Made by a program: the position numbers and the translations under genes. A stretch of DNA of 64,000 nucleotides from Adenophora triphylla var. japonica. Its lineage: Eukaryota; Streptophyta; Magnoliopsida; Asterales; Campanulaceae. Positions 47,341-57,148 of this stretch are shown piece after piece. Positions within the stretch are counted from its first letter, which is position 1; each line of letters begins with the position of its first letter. Location of the stretch: contig JAFEMH010002557.1 of NCBI GenBank assembly GCA_022495995.1, forward strand, positions 62,001 through 126,000. The letters are read 5' to 3'. Below the pieces are notes generated by a model. It ran no database searches. It was given only the letters and a program-made list of their open reading frames with translations, and was not told where the DNA came from.

Positions 47341-49350
47341 CAGTCAATCAGAGTCCTCGGTGGCCGGCGCCTTCCTCCGATCCCTCTTGCGGCTCGGGCC
47401 CGCTTCCTCAGTAGCCATGAAGATCTCAGGCTCAGAATCATCATCCTCGTCTCCGGAGGAAGGCTCGTCAGGACCAACCGGCACGCTCTGATAGGGCAAA
47501 CCAAGATCCGCAAAGAAATCATATCCGAAGGTGAAGGCGTCGGACTCCTGGACGTGCGAAGAAGATCCACCATGATGCCAGACATGTCCATGTCCATAAG
47601 GATCTCCGAGAATGACGTGATCCGAAGGTAGTACCACGCGGGGATCAAGGAGAGGAGAAAGAGGAGTCTCGGAGGAAGTCTCTGAAGGAATAGGGGAAGC
47701 CTCCCGCCTGACAGGCGCCGGCTGTGCTCGCCTCGCTCTGGCCTGAGGGGCTCCACAAGCAACCATCCTCCTAATGAATCTCTTAGCCCCGATCACCTGT
47801 TTCGTCAACTTCTCCACGACCACCTCCGGAAACTGCACGAAAGAAAAAGCGTCAGAAACAGTTGAGGCAAAAAATGATGAAAGGAAAGAAAGGAAAAGAC
47901 AGAAGCAAAAAAAAAGAGGTGGGAAGGAGAAGCCAAACCTTCATACCCGGACGAGGCTGAAAAGCTCGTGGAAGCCGCTCAGGCTGAGGGATCTGCACCC
48001 TCAATCGGACCCCATCCTGGACATATGAAAAGTCCATCCGCGGGTACCGTACGATCCCTACCCCCTCTCGCTCAAGGACCTGGGGCATCCTCAACCTCCT
48101 CAAGATAAATACCGGATACTGCTCAATCGCCACGAATGCCGAGAAGTGCTGGCCGCCTCGGTAATCACCCCAGGTCTCCGATCTCTCACTCGGATGCATC
48201 ATGTCGGCGGGAGGCTCCACCGGTGTCATCAAAGGCGAATTCACGCCATGCTGGCGCGTCACTCTCTCCCCCAGATAATACACGTCGCAAGTCAAGCCCC
48301 TCAAAATCCTCCGCTGCACGGTCCATATCTCGCCGCCTCGCCTCGCGCCACATCGAAACGTTCCTGTGGATAGAATATCATCCCCTCATCCGTCTCGCCC
48401 CGTCAAAGGCAAAAAGGTACCCTCGTATCTCGAGGGTCGTACGCCCTCTGGAACCTTTCTTCTCCGGGCATACTTGGACCAGGAACGCATGGCCGGATAC
48501 GCCCGATATACTCCGCCACGCCGCCACATCGTGACGTGAAAGAACTCCAACACCCATACCTGCAAAAGGTAAAGATCACATCAATTAAGTACGAAAAAAG
48601 ATACGTGCTTAAAGAAAAGAGGGAAAGCAAAAGGAAAGCTTATACCTCCATAGGGAACTCGAAGCATGTCAAGGAACTGACGGCCTTCCGGCTATACCGA
48701 TCTAGAGCGAAATAGAGCTCTGCCAACCCTGCCTCTCCCCAAGAGACCTCTCCGGCCATCCTCACATCCTCCAAACCGCAAAGAAAGAAAAACAGCCGTC
48801 CCTCGGCATGTCCAAACAAGGTGCTCGAAAAGGCAAACCATAAAAAGGCCCCGGCACCGCTTCGCCTATCCTCTCGTCCCTCAAATTTCATAGCTCCCAA
48901 TGCTCTCCACAATCTTTCCCTCGACCAGACTCCATCCCCATCCCCTTGGGAATAGGGGAAAATCCTAGAAGGGCCTGCAGATCCAGATCGCTGTATCCGT
49001 CTCTCCACTCAATGCTGCGTCCATTAAAGGACAGACCCGTGATCGCAGCGTAGTCGGAAGTCGTAACCGTCGCTCGCCCCTGCAAGAAGTGGAATGTGTG
49101 GGTCACGTCCCACCAAAGGCTGCACCAAAGCAAAGATCAGGCCCTTACTCTTGGGAAACTTGACCAACCCCCTCAAGCACTCGATGAACTCGATACAAGC
49201 CAGCCTCAATGACGATCCGTCTAGGACTCATCATCGCTCCTCTCGCCCATATCTCGGAAGCCGGTCCCATAGACCAATAACACACTCCACCGATCCTCGA
49301 GTCTTCATCTTGTTCACCGTTTGCCACGAAATTGTTTCCACCCTGCAATA
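47341..49350 (-). pseudogene. Antisense gene 2 of Ogre-1 (plant mobile domain type)
   Basis: A multi-exon minus-strand gene. The 5' part (about 49350-49094) has MGPASEIWARGAMMSPRR and IFALVQPLVG. The next (49130-48640) has the PMD-like signature WWDVTHTFHFLQGRATVTTSDYAAITGL. Further exons lie at 48560-48400, 48319-47940 and 47838-47341, ending in a charged, Ser-rich tail. Introns are suggested by pyrimidine tracts and the frame changes near 48640 and 47850. The signature resembles, at a distance, the one in the MULE-borne PMD gene at 32.5 kb. Exon borders are approximate. Confidence 0.6.
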
Positions 49351-50730
49351 AAAAAAAGAGAGGGAAACAAAAATGTCAAAAGTGTCAAAACTTTGCATTC
49401 AAAAACAAAGAGAGAGCATACACATGCATCATAAAATTTTGAAGAAAATTCGGCAGCATAACAGCACGCAATAAACCTAGCCCCATTTTTCTTGCACAAA
49501 GGAAAAGAGTTTTCAAACAATCACCACTCATTCATTCATACATCGAGTCGACAGAAATAAAAACTCCGTCCCATTTTTCATGAAATAGCATACATAAACA
49601 ATTTTTTCAAATCATTCATTCAATCAAAGGGAACGAAAAATCCGTCCCACTTTTCATAGAAAATCACATTCTCAAAAAAAAATGCATTCATATCATTCAT
49701 ATCATTCAAAAAAAAAAAAAATCCTACATTTACAAAAAAAAAAGAGCATGCACACATTCATGTCAACATTGCAACAAAAAAAGAAGTCCGTCCCAAATTC
49801 GGGAAATTTTTCATCATAGTCTCATATTTCAAAAAAAAAATTTGGCAAAATGCCCACTCTTTTCAAACACATTCCAACATGCAAATCATCAAAAATCCAA
49901 TTTCAGTGCAAAAAAAAAAACATAATTTTTGAATTTTTTTTTTTAAAAAATGCAATTTTCGAATTAAAATTTTTTTTTTTGGCAAAATGCCCATTCTTTT
50001 TTCAAACAAAATGCATTACCCATATACTCATTACAACATGCAAAGCATCAAAATCAAATTTCAAGCCCAAGAGCATCACAATTTCCGGATATTTTAAAAA
50101 AAAATCAATCACAAAATCTATTTCAAGCAAGAAATCAACAAAAAAAGTGAAGAGATTCGAAGCATACCGTTCGGAGACTCGGATCAGTGGCCCAATGTTG
50201 CCACGCATCGGGGTATGGCTCCTCCGCAATCGATTGCGAAAGAGAATAATGTCTCCTCATTCGGACAAGCTCCAATCGTCTCTCCGCGACCGGACCGCGT
50301 CCTTGGCCTTGAAAAGCAACTCCCCCGTGTTCCATTGCTTGAAAAATCGAAGAAAATCGGAAGGATTTCGAGTTTTTTTGGCCTTCAATGGCGGCTGGGG
50401 CGATTTCTCCAACGGAAATTAACGGAACCCCGTTTCTTTCCTCATTTTCATCCCCGGCAGTAAAACGTAAGACCGATCTCTCCAACGAATACGTCTGATT
50501 TTTCCCCAGCAAAGGCTAACAAAATCCCCAGCAAAGTTAACGGAATCCCAAAAGCCAACGGAATCTCGAGTAGAACTCGAACTACGAAAGGGCTTGATTC
50601 CCACTAGGGATACGTAGGTAGCCTATCATTAGGTCCAGCCACCCGACCAAAATGGTCACCCTCTCCTTCGGCAGCAGACGAAGTCCACCGAAGGACCATC
50701 CATCCCAAACCATTAAGGGAAAACATTTCA

Positions 50731-50910
50731 AATCAAGGTTCGAGGCACCTAAAACGCCATCATCAAGGTTCGAGGTACCTAAAATGCCACCATCAAGATT
50801 CGAGGCACCTAAAACGCCATCTTCAAGGTTCGAGGCACCTAAAACGCCATCTTCAAGGTTCAAGGCACCTAAAACGCCATCATCAAGGTTCGAGGCACCT
50901 AAAACGCCAT
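50731..50910. repeat. 30-bp tandem repeat, 6 copies
   Basis: Unit CATCAAGGTTCGAGGCACC then TAAAACGCCAT. A seventh copy sits apart near 51210. The 30-bp period keeps a frame open, which creates spurious SRFEAPKTPS repeats in translation. Confidence 0.92.
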
Positions 50911-50986
50911 CATCTCCAGGGTCAAAGACCCGAACTACGACTGGCTTGATTCCTCTTAAGGATACGTAGGTAGCCTATCATTAGGT

Positions 50987-51170
50987 TCAGCCATCCGACC
51001 AAAAATGGTCATTCCTATCCCCAGCAGAGCGGATAGCCATCCGACCGAAAATGGTCATTCCTATCCCCAGCAGAGCGGATAGCCATCCGACCGAAAATGG
51101 TCATTCCTATCCCCAGCAGAGCGGATATACAATTTCAGCCATCCGACCGAAAATGGTCATCTCTTATCCC
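50987..51170. repeat. 46-bp tandem repeat, about 4 copies
   Basis: Unit AGCCATCCGACCGAAAATGG then TCATTCCTATCCCCAGCAG then AGCGGAT. Each has a small GACC...GGTC hairpin. Confidence 0.9.
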
Positions 51171-51412
51171 CAGCAGAGTTTCTCTCCGACTCCGACTGCA
51201 GAGCTCGCTTTTCAAGGTTCGAGGCACCTAAAACGCCATCATCTCCAGGGTCAAAGACCCGAACTACGGCCGGCTTGATTCCTCTTAAGGATACGTAGGT
51301 AGCCTATTAAATAGGTTCAGCCACTCGATCACTTGATCATCCTGTCAAATTTGGAGCCTTACTCTTATCGACGACCCCGCTTCCTTCGAAAGCACCGTCG
51401 CCGAGGGGCTAC

Positions 51413-53188
51413 TGTAAGTGCTCCAATTTGAGTTTGTTAGTATTTTCGTTAGAAAATTAACGAAAGTTTTAACATTCCTAACATTTCTAACAATTCCTAA
51501 CATTTCTAACCAAGTAAGTGTAGATTAGGGATTGCCATTTAAAGATAAACCAAAGAAAGAATCTCAAAAAGCAAAAGAAATAGAAAAAACCCGAATTAGC
51601 AAGCTGAAAAACATAATCGCTTGATTTTTTTGAAAATATTCTTTGTGTCCAAAGCTCTGCAAATGCAATTAATGAACAAAGTGCACGCCGCAGTCTTGTC
51701 CGCGCGGATGGTTTTGTCATTTTCAGAGGGCTATAAATTGAGGCCTTCAGTCACAGAAAAAAGGAGGAAAAACATTTTCCACAACTGCACCTTGGCGAAA
51801 ATAGAGAGAAAACAGTGAGAATTCTCTAGAATTGTCACCTTTTTCTCAACTATTCACCCAAAATCACACTCACTCAAACACTCTCATATTCAAGCCTCAA
51901 ACACTCTCATATTCAAGCCTCAAACACTCTTACATTCAAGCCAAAAACTCAAAACACAAAGAAGATTGGTAAACCCTCCTTCTCCTTACCCTAAACTCCT
52001 TCATTCATGCATGCATTTTCAAACTCCAAAATGTAGTTTGTTCATCTTCTTGTCTTAGATCCAAGAAGATCACCATGGAAGTTCATCTCCATGGATGATC
52101 TTCTACAAGGATCAACATTATTTTCAAAGTGTTCTTACTTATTTGCAAAGAAAACACATTTTCAAAACCCTAAAAAATCATTTTCATACATCAAATCTCA
52201 TTTTCAAAGGATAAAATTTCCCTTCCCAAGCAAATGAAGTGCTTAGTCCTAATGTACCCCAAGGATGGTTTGATATAGTTGATTCACCACTAAAATTTCA
52301 AGTGATCACTAATCAAAACCTAGGGAAATGGGGACAAGCATGGATGCCAAACCCCCCTTAAAATCATGCTTTTCTTCTTAAGAAGGTTGCTGTTCAATAG
52401 CAATTTTCTAAGACCTCTGTCCATGGTCTAATTTTTTGGACACAGATGAACTTGGAATTTGGTGTTAACTACAAAACACTTTTTGTAGCCAACATCCATA
52501 GCTTTCCAGACATATTTTTACTTTATTTTTTTCGTGAGTAAAACTCCCTTTTCAAATTTTCCTTTAAAGGTCAGTTCATCAGTCTCTGGAAATCCAGATT
52601 TCACATCTGAGATTTCCAGAAAGTTTTGGTCCCTCAAATCATCTCCAAAATGAAAAGTTATTTTATAGGAACCTTATTTAAGGTGTTTTGAACATTTTTC
52701 ATTCTCGGACTTTTTCCAGATTCTAGAGTTTTCAAGCCCTAAAGTCCATTTCAAAATCAAGTGTCCACTGCCTTTTTCATTCTGGCAGAAATGGTTTTCA
52801 ACTTCCAAAAATCTTTTGAGTACCAAATCTCCACCCAAAAATCACACCAAAAATCATGGGATCTTTCAAAAGTCTTATGAAGAATTCCCATTTTTGGTTT
52901 CCTCAGTTTCAACTTATTTTGGCCAAAGTAACACACACACACACACACCCACACACACAAACAAATGGTTTTTAGCTTGGAAGACTCGTTTTACGAGGCG
53001 TTCCGGGTGAACACTAACGTCCTTCCCGGCGCGTAACGTGACCTCCGAACTCGAATCTCTCGATTTTGGGCATTTTTCAAATTTTTGGCCCTTAAAACAA
53101 AAATGGCATGGCGACTCCGGTTTTTTCGATTGGTTTTCAAAGAAACGAAAAATTCAAAGTCCTTTCGAAAAATTGGCACATCATCACA
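51413..53188 (+). repeat. Ogre-1 3' LTR
   Basis: Near-identical to 36882-38649. TATA box at 51732-51739. Ends ACATCATCACA at 53188, then AATAT. Confidence 0.93.
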
Positions 53189-54019
53189 AATATGTTTGCA
53201 AAGAAGATGCAGAAACCAACACCAGTTTCGGTAGTCCTCTTTTTCAACAATAGCGAATGCGAGAGGAAGTAGACTATCATTTGCGTCAACACCCATGGCA
53301 ATAAGAATAATCCCTCTATATCTTCCATGCAGGAATGTGCCATCAACAAAAATAACAGGACGACAATGAGAGAATGCTTCCACACAAGTGCCAAATGCCC
53401 AGAACAAACGATCAAACATACCTAAAGCACCGGGAGGTGGAGGATCAGAATGCTCCACAATGATTCCAGGGTTTCACTTTTGGATGGCTGCTAACAAACT
53501 TGGCAATCTTATGTAAGATTCTTCCCGGTCTCCATATGCCTCTGCAATAGCTTTTTGTTTGCCACACCATGCCTTTCTATATGAAACTTCCTTCCCATGG
53601 GCTTTTTTTATCTCCGCCTTCACTAGTGCAATCTTCAACTCGGGATCAGCCTTAACCAGTTCCAAAATGTCTTGCCCTATGAACTTAGCATCTAGGTTTT
53701 GATGATCTTGGCTAATTTCTGTTCCCAAGCAAGAATGAGGACCCTTGTATTTGGTAACTTCCCAATACCCGGCATTCTTCAAACTAACATTGATTTAAAA
53801 ATTGCACCGAAAATCTTTCGCCAAACATTCAATAGTCCACTTTCGGGTTGTGCTTCGTTTTACCTTGAAGCGCATATTTTTGTTAATATGAAACAACTTC
53901 ATTTTATACTGCACATCTGTCTTCTTTGAAAAGCGAATACCTTTGGCAATTTCATCATGTTCTACATTCCATTCAGTAAAGTTATATTGATTATCATCAT
54001 ATATCTCTTGATGCCGCAA
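53189..54019 (-). pseudogene. MULE (MuDR-type) transposase, N-terminal part
   Basis: Reads leftward. It contains the MuDR DNA-binding region (FSKKTDVQYKMKLFHINKN, then RKWTIECLAKDFRCNF and GYWEVTKYKGPHSC). The core start follows with the first catalytic Asp (VIFVDGTFLHGRYRG, about 53344), then a conserved LPLAFAIVEKEDY. In-frame stops lie at 53795-53797 (TAA) and 53474-53476 (TGA). It is cut at AATAT (53189-53193) by Ogre-1. The true N-terminus is not visible: homology fades at 54019, so the gene may be truncated there. Confidence 0.88.
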
Positions 54020-55151
54020 GAAAAGTGCTTATCAATCTTCCTCCACGTGACAGGACTGATCACCTGACTCCTTGACCTGAAAACCAGAACCCACGACTAG
54101 CCGGATGTGTCTCCGGCTTAGACCCTCGGGCGTGAGAGTAAGTATATGAATTGGAGAGCAAAAAATGTATTGAACAAATGATATTCAGATAACAAAATTG
54201 CAGTTACCTCATAACCGTTGTAGTGGTAATGTATTTATAGTTGATGTAGGTGGTATATTTGGTGGGGCTACATGAGCTCCGTGATTTAAGGGACAATTAT
54301 GTGTCATGGGAACGTGTCCTGTTGGGCTCCTGATTTGTAGGCAACCAGTTATGGTAAGAATTAAAGCACGTGCACCTGTAACCGTTGGTTCGACGCTTGC
54401 TTTGGCAGGTCGAGGTCGACACTTGGGGTTGGGTCGACCTGACTGATGAGTAGAGTTGGATCGTACCCGAAGTATGTCTTGGATCATAAGGTCAGACTAA
54501 GTTAGGTCGGGACCTGGTAGGTCGGACAATGAACTTAAGTCGACTGATCAATAAGATGGGCCTTGGGCCATGTGATAATTGGGCCTAGCCCACTGAGAAT
54601 GTGGTGGAAATAATTACTGGAGGACTGGGCTTTACCCGCTGGGCTCAACTCGACACTTTTGTTATGTTCAGTGGCCCCCAACTTTCGAGTTGACTTTGTC
54701 GACTGGGAAGTTAAGGAAATTTTAATGAAGATTGTTGTGACTCGAAGGTCGCTACTTGTGCTGACATTTAGTCGACCAAAGATGACGTGGCAAAATCCTG
54801 GACGTCCACATCGAACGGCCAGATCTGGAAGAGCGTCGTTTTTCTGTAATCATTACTGTTTTTGACGTTTGAGAGTCTGCCTTGGAAAACGTTTCTGCAT
54901 TCAATTAGGAAAATAAAACTTTTGAATTTTCCTTTTCCTTTTCAATTATCGAAAATATAAATACCAGAATCCATCTCCTTTTCGAACTTTTACGCTTTCT
55001 GAGCTCTTGCATAACGACAGCAACTGAGGCAGTATTTGCTTTAAATTGAGCTTTCGTCTTTGTCAGTACCCCCTTTCATTCGAACTAATCAAGGTATTCT
55101 TCTCTCCTTTCAGTATTAGGGCTTAATTTCTGCAATTTCTTCGATTTCGCC
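54020..55151 (+). promoter_or_regulatory. Upstream region of the Transposase_28-like gene
   Basis: Non-coding. It contains GGTCGACC-type repeats (54410-54540, GGTCG repeated) and a TATA box (TATAAATA, about 54956-54963). A probable 5' UTR intron follows (GTATTCTTCTC near 55094 to TTTCAG near 55115), then the ATG at 55152. The junction with the MULE near 54020 is not defined by recognisable element ends. Confidence 0.45.
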
Positions 55152-57148
55152 ATGGCTAGGACTTTTAGTTGTGAGCCTGGAGCTTGGTATGGATGCTGTA
55201 GGGTAAATAGAAAGGTTTACAAGCACTTGAATGGAGAGTGGAGAGAGATAACAATGGAGGAGTGTACTTCAATTTTTGACCCGTTGGGGCTTGCGTTTCA
55301 CCGAGCTAGCTTTGCCTGTAGGGGAGGACTTAGGTGTTTTAGAGACGAGTGACCCAAGAGTAGTATCCTTCAATCTTTTTCATGAACTTCTTGATCACAT
55401 TGCGTTGTTCTATGTCCAAGGTCCCAATAAACCTTCTTTCATTAGGAGTAGGACAGGATTTCCGAGGGAATCTAGGTCGCCCCTTAGTGTGTCCACTAGG
55501 TTCCTTGAGACTGCGTATAGAACTGATTCCCCTGTTTCCCCTTCTTCTTATACAGATATGACGACCCAGGAGGAGCTTCAGCCTCAACCTCTTCCAGTCC
55601 ACGCATTGTTGATGCCTTTGGGACCTCCGTTGTGCCTGGGAGGAATGAAAGGGGCTACGTGCCTCAAAGGCCAAAGAGAGGGAAGCAGAACTTTCCCTCA
55701 CGACTTGAGATGATCTACCAATTCTGTGAGGTGAATAAGGAGGAATTCGATGTGACCATATATAGCAAGAGGGATTTTCTGGACCAGTTTGGTGCCACTT
55801 ACAAGGAGGATGCTACTTGGGTTGCCTTTTACTATGGCCAATTCGAGGCTGGTCTTAGATTACCTCTGGACCCCTTCATAAATGAATTTCTAGAGTGTAC
55901 CAATGCCCTTCCTCTTCAGTTGGGAGCCAACACTTGTAGGGTGTTAGTCTGCTTTGCCATGGTATGTCGCTTCTTGGGATATGAGCCATGCATGAGGGGT
56001 TTTAGGGAGTTTTTCAGTGTTAAGTTTGATAAGATTGATGGGATAAGCACTCCCTCTAAGCCAAAGTCCCCCAAGCTGTTCATCAACCTCCCTGGCAAGG
56101 CTAGTGGTTGGAATTCACATGTTGTGGTTGTGGAGAGTAAGTTAGGATGGGAATTCCATTTACCCGATGCTGATTCTGATGTGGTGAGAGAGGAGGATCA
56201 ATGGGAGCCTTATTGGCATACGGATTTGTACAGGAAGTTGGTTGAGTTGGTAGCTAAAAGGCCCATCAGCTGGGAAGTCTTAGGTACCACCAAAAACAAT
56301 TACATCCAAGCCGGAATGATGCTTGGAGATGGGGACGTGGTACCCCTAGTGCCCATTGTAAGATGTTTAAGGTATCCGGATTGGGTTGCCCATGCTTTGG
56401 GTAGATTTGAGAAAGACTGCTCACTTTGCCGGAAGAACCCTAAGTACTGTAAGGATCATGGGGAGCACATTGGTGGTAAGGATTTCCTCATCCCTTTATT
56501 ATTTGTATGCAAAATCCTTGAGGTTGCACACAGGGATTGCTTGAACTGTGCATATAACTCTGAATTCGTAAATACTTTACTTGTAAGTAGATCTTGTAGT
56601 CTGTACGTGCTTAGCTCGCACGTAGAACTTTCAGCTCGTACGTCGAACTTTTAGCTCGTACGTAGAACTTTTAGCTCGTACGTAGAACTTGAACTGTTGA
56701 ACTAACACTTATCTGTTTTGACTTGGTGTAGTCCTGAACCCTGCTCAAGAAGCCAACATGGGCCGAGCTATTGATGTGAGGAAGAGCAAGAGGAGCAGTG
56801 GAGCTGCCAATGCTAGGGAGAATCGTGAGGCTGAGGGGGCCAAACGAAACGAGCTTCTAAAGTTGGTCGATCAAGACACGACCCAATACATTCCTGTTGA
56901 AGATAATTTGGAGGAACTGGAGGAGGAGCGAGTTGATGGAGGTGCCCATGGAGCTGAGGGGGAAAAGTCTGCTGAGATAGAGGGTTCAGAGCAAAGTGTG
57001 GAGCCGGAGAGGGAGGTCGTCCGGACCAGAACCCGAGCTCAAGCTAAAGCTAAGTCCAATGCCGCCTCCAAGGCCAAGTCTCCTGTTATAGATGTGGATG
57101 AGGAGGAAGAGGATGATGATGCTCCGCTGAGCAAGAAAATCAGGATAG
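55152..57148 (+). pseudogene. Gene with Transposase_28-like domain, 3' end cut by Ogre-2
   Basis: Three reading frames succeed one another: 55152-55352 (MARTFSCEPGAWYG), 55276-55713 and 55632-56582. The breaks fall near 55330 and 55640, by frameshift or unrecognised intron. The third frame holds a domain like Transposase_28 of gypsy-type plant proteins: LRLPLDPFINEFLECTNALP then LGANTCRVLVCFAMVCRFLG, then FREFFSVK. An intron (56583-about 56731) contains a 20-bp repeat. The last exon (from 56732) is charged, with RTRTRAQAKAK and an acidic run, and stops at the Ogre-2 insertion (target copy GATAG, 57144-57148). Such genes often accompany Tat elements; whether this one stands alone is unknown. 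Confidence 0.65.
56611..56690. repeat. 20-bp tandem repeat in an intron, 4 copies
   Basis: Unit TTAGCTCGTACGTAGAACTT; the core CGTACG is a palindrome. One copy has CGCACG and one CGTCG. Confidence 0.9.

Larger units (their letters stand above)
50579..51304 (+). other. Three GAACTACG...CGTAGGTAGCC stem-loop-like blocks
   Basis: Copies at 50579-50623, 50932-50975 and 51261-51304. Each has GAACTACG, a GGCTTGATTCC segment and GGATACGTAGGTAGCC. Spacing and flanks differ, so they are dispersed copies interleaved with the tandem repeats. Confidence 0.7.
49351..51412 (+). other. Ogre-1 3' region: A-rich stretch and tandem repeats
   Basis: 49351-50160 is rich in A runs with no gene. 50160-50560 is mixed, with short accidental frames. 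50731-50910 and 50987-51170 are tandem arrays. Three GAACTACG...CGTAGGTAGCC blocks follow (50579, 50932, 51261). A GCCGAGGGGCTAC tract immediately precedes the 3' LTR, like that of the gag-only element. Confidence 0.7.
36882..53188 (+). mobile_element. Ogre/Tat-type Ty3 retrotransposon (Ogre-1), internally deleted
   Basis: 16.3 kb with complete ends. The LTRs are 36882-38649 and 51413-53188, and the target duplication AATAT is perfect (36877-36881, 53189-53193). The primer site TGGCGACTCCGCTGGGGAC (38651-38669) fits tRNA-Arg, as in Ogre elements. The order is leader, gag, protease, G-patch, integrase C-half, then antisense genes and a repeat-rich 3' region. RT, RNase H and the N-half of integrase are missing, so it cannot move alone. 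It splits the MULE transposase. Confidence 0.92.

Noticed and set aside
50652..50969. Open frame with repeated SRFEAPKTPS
   Set aside because: Created by a 30-bp tandem repeat whose period is a multiple of three.
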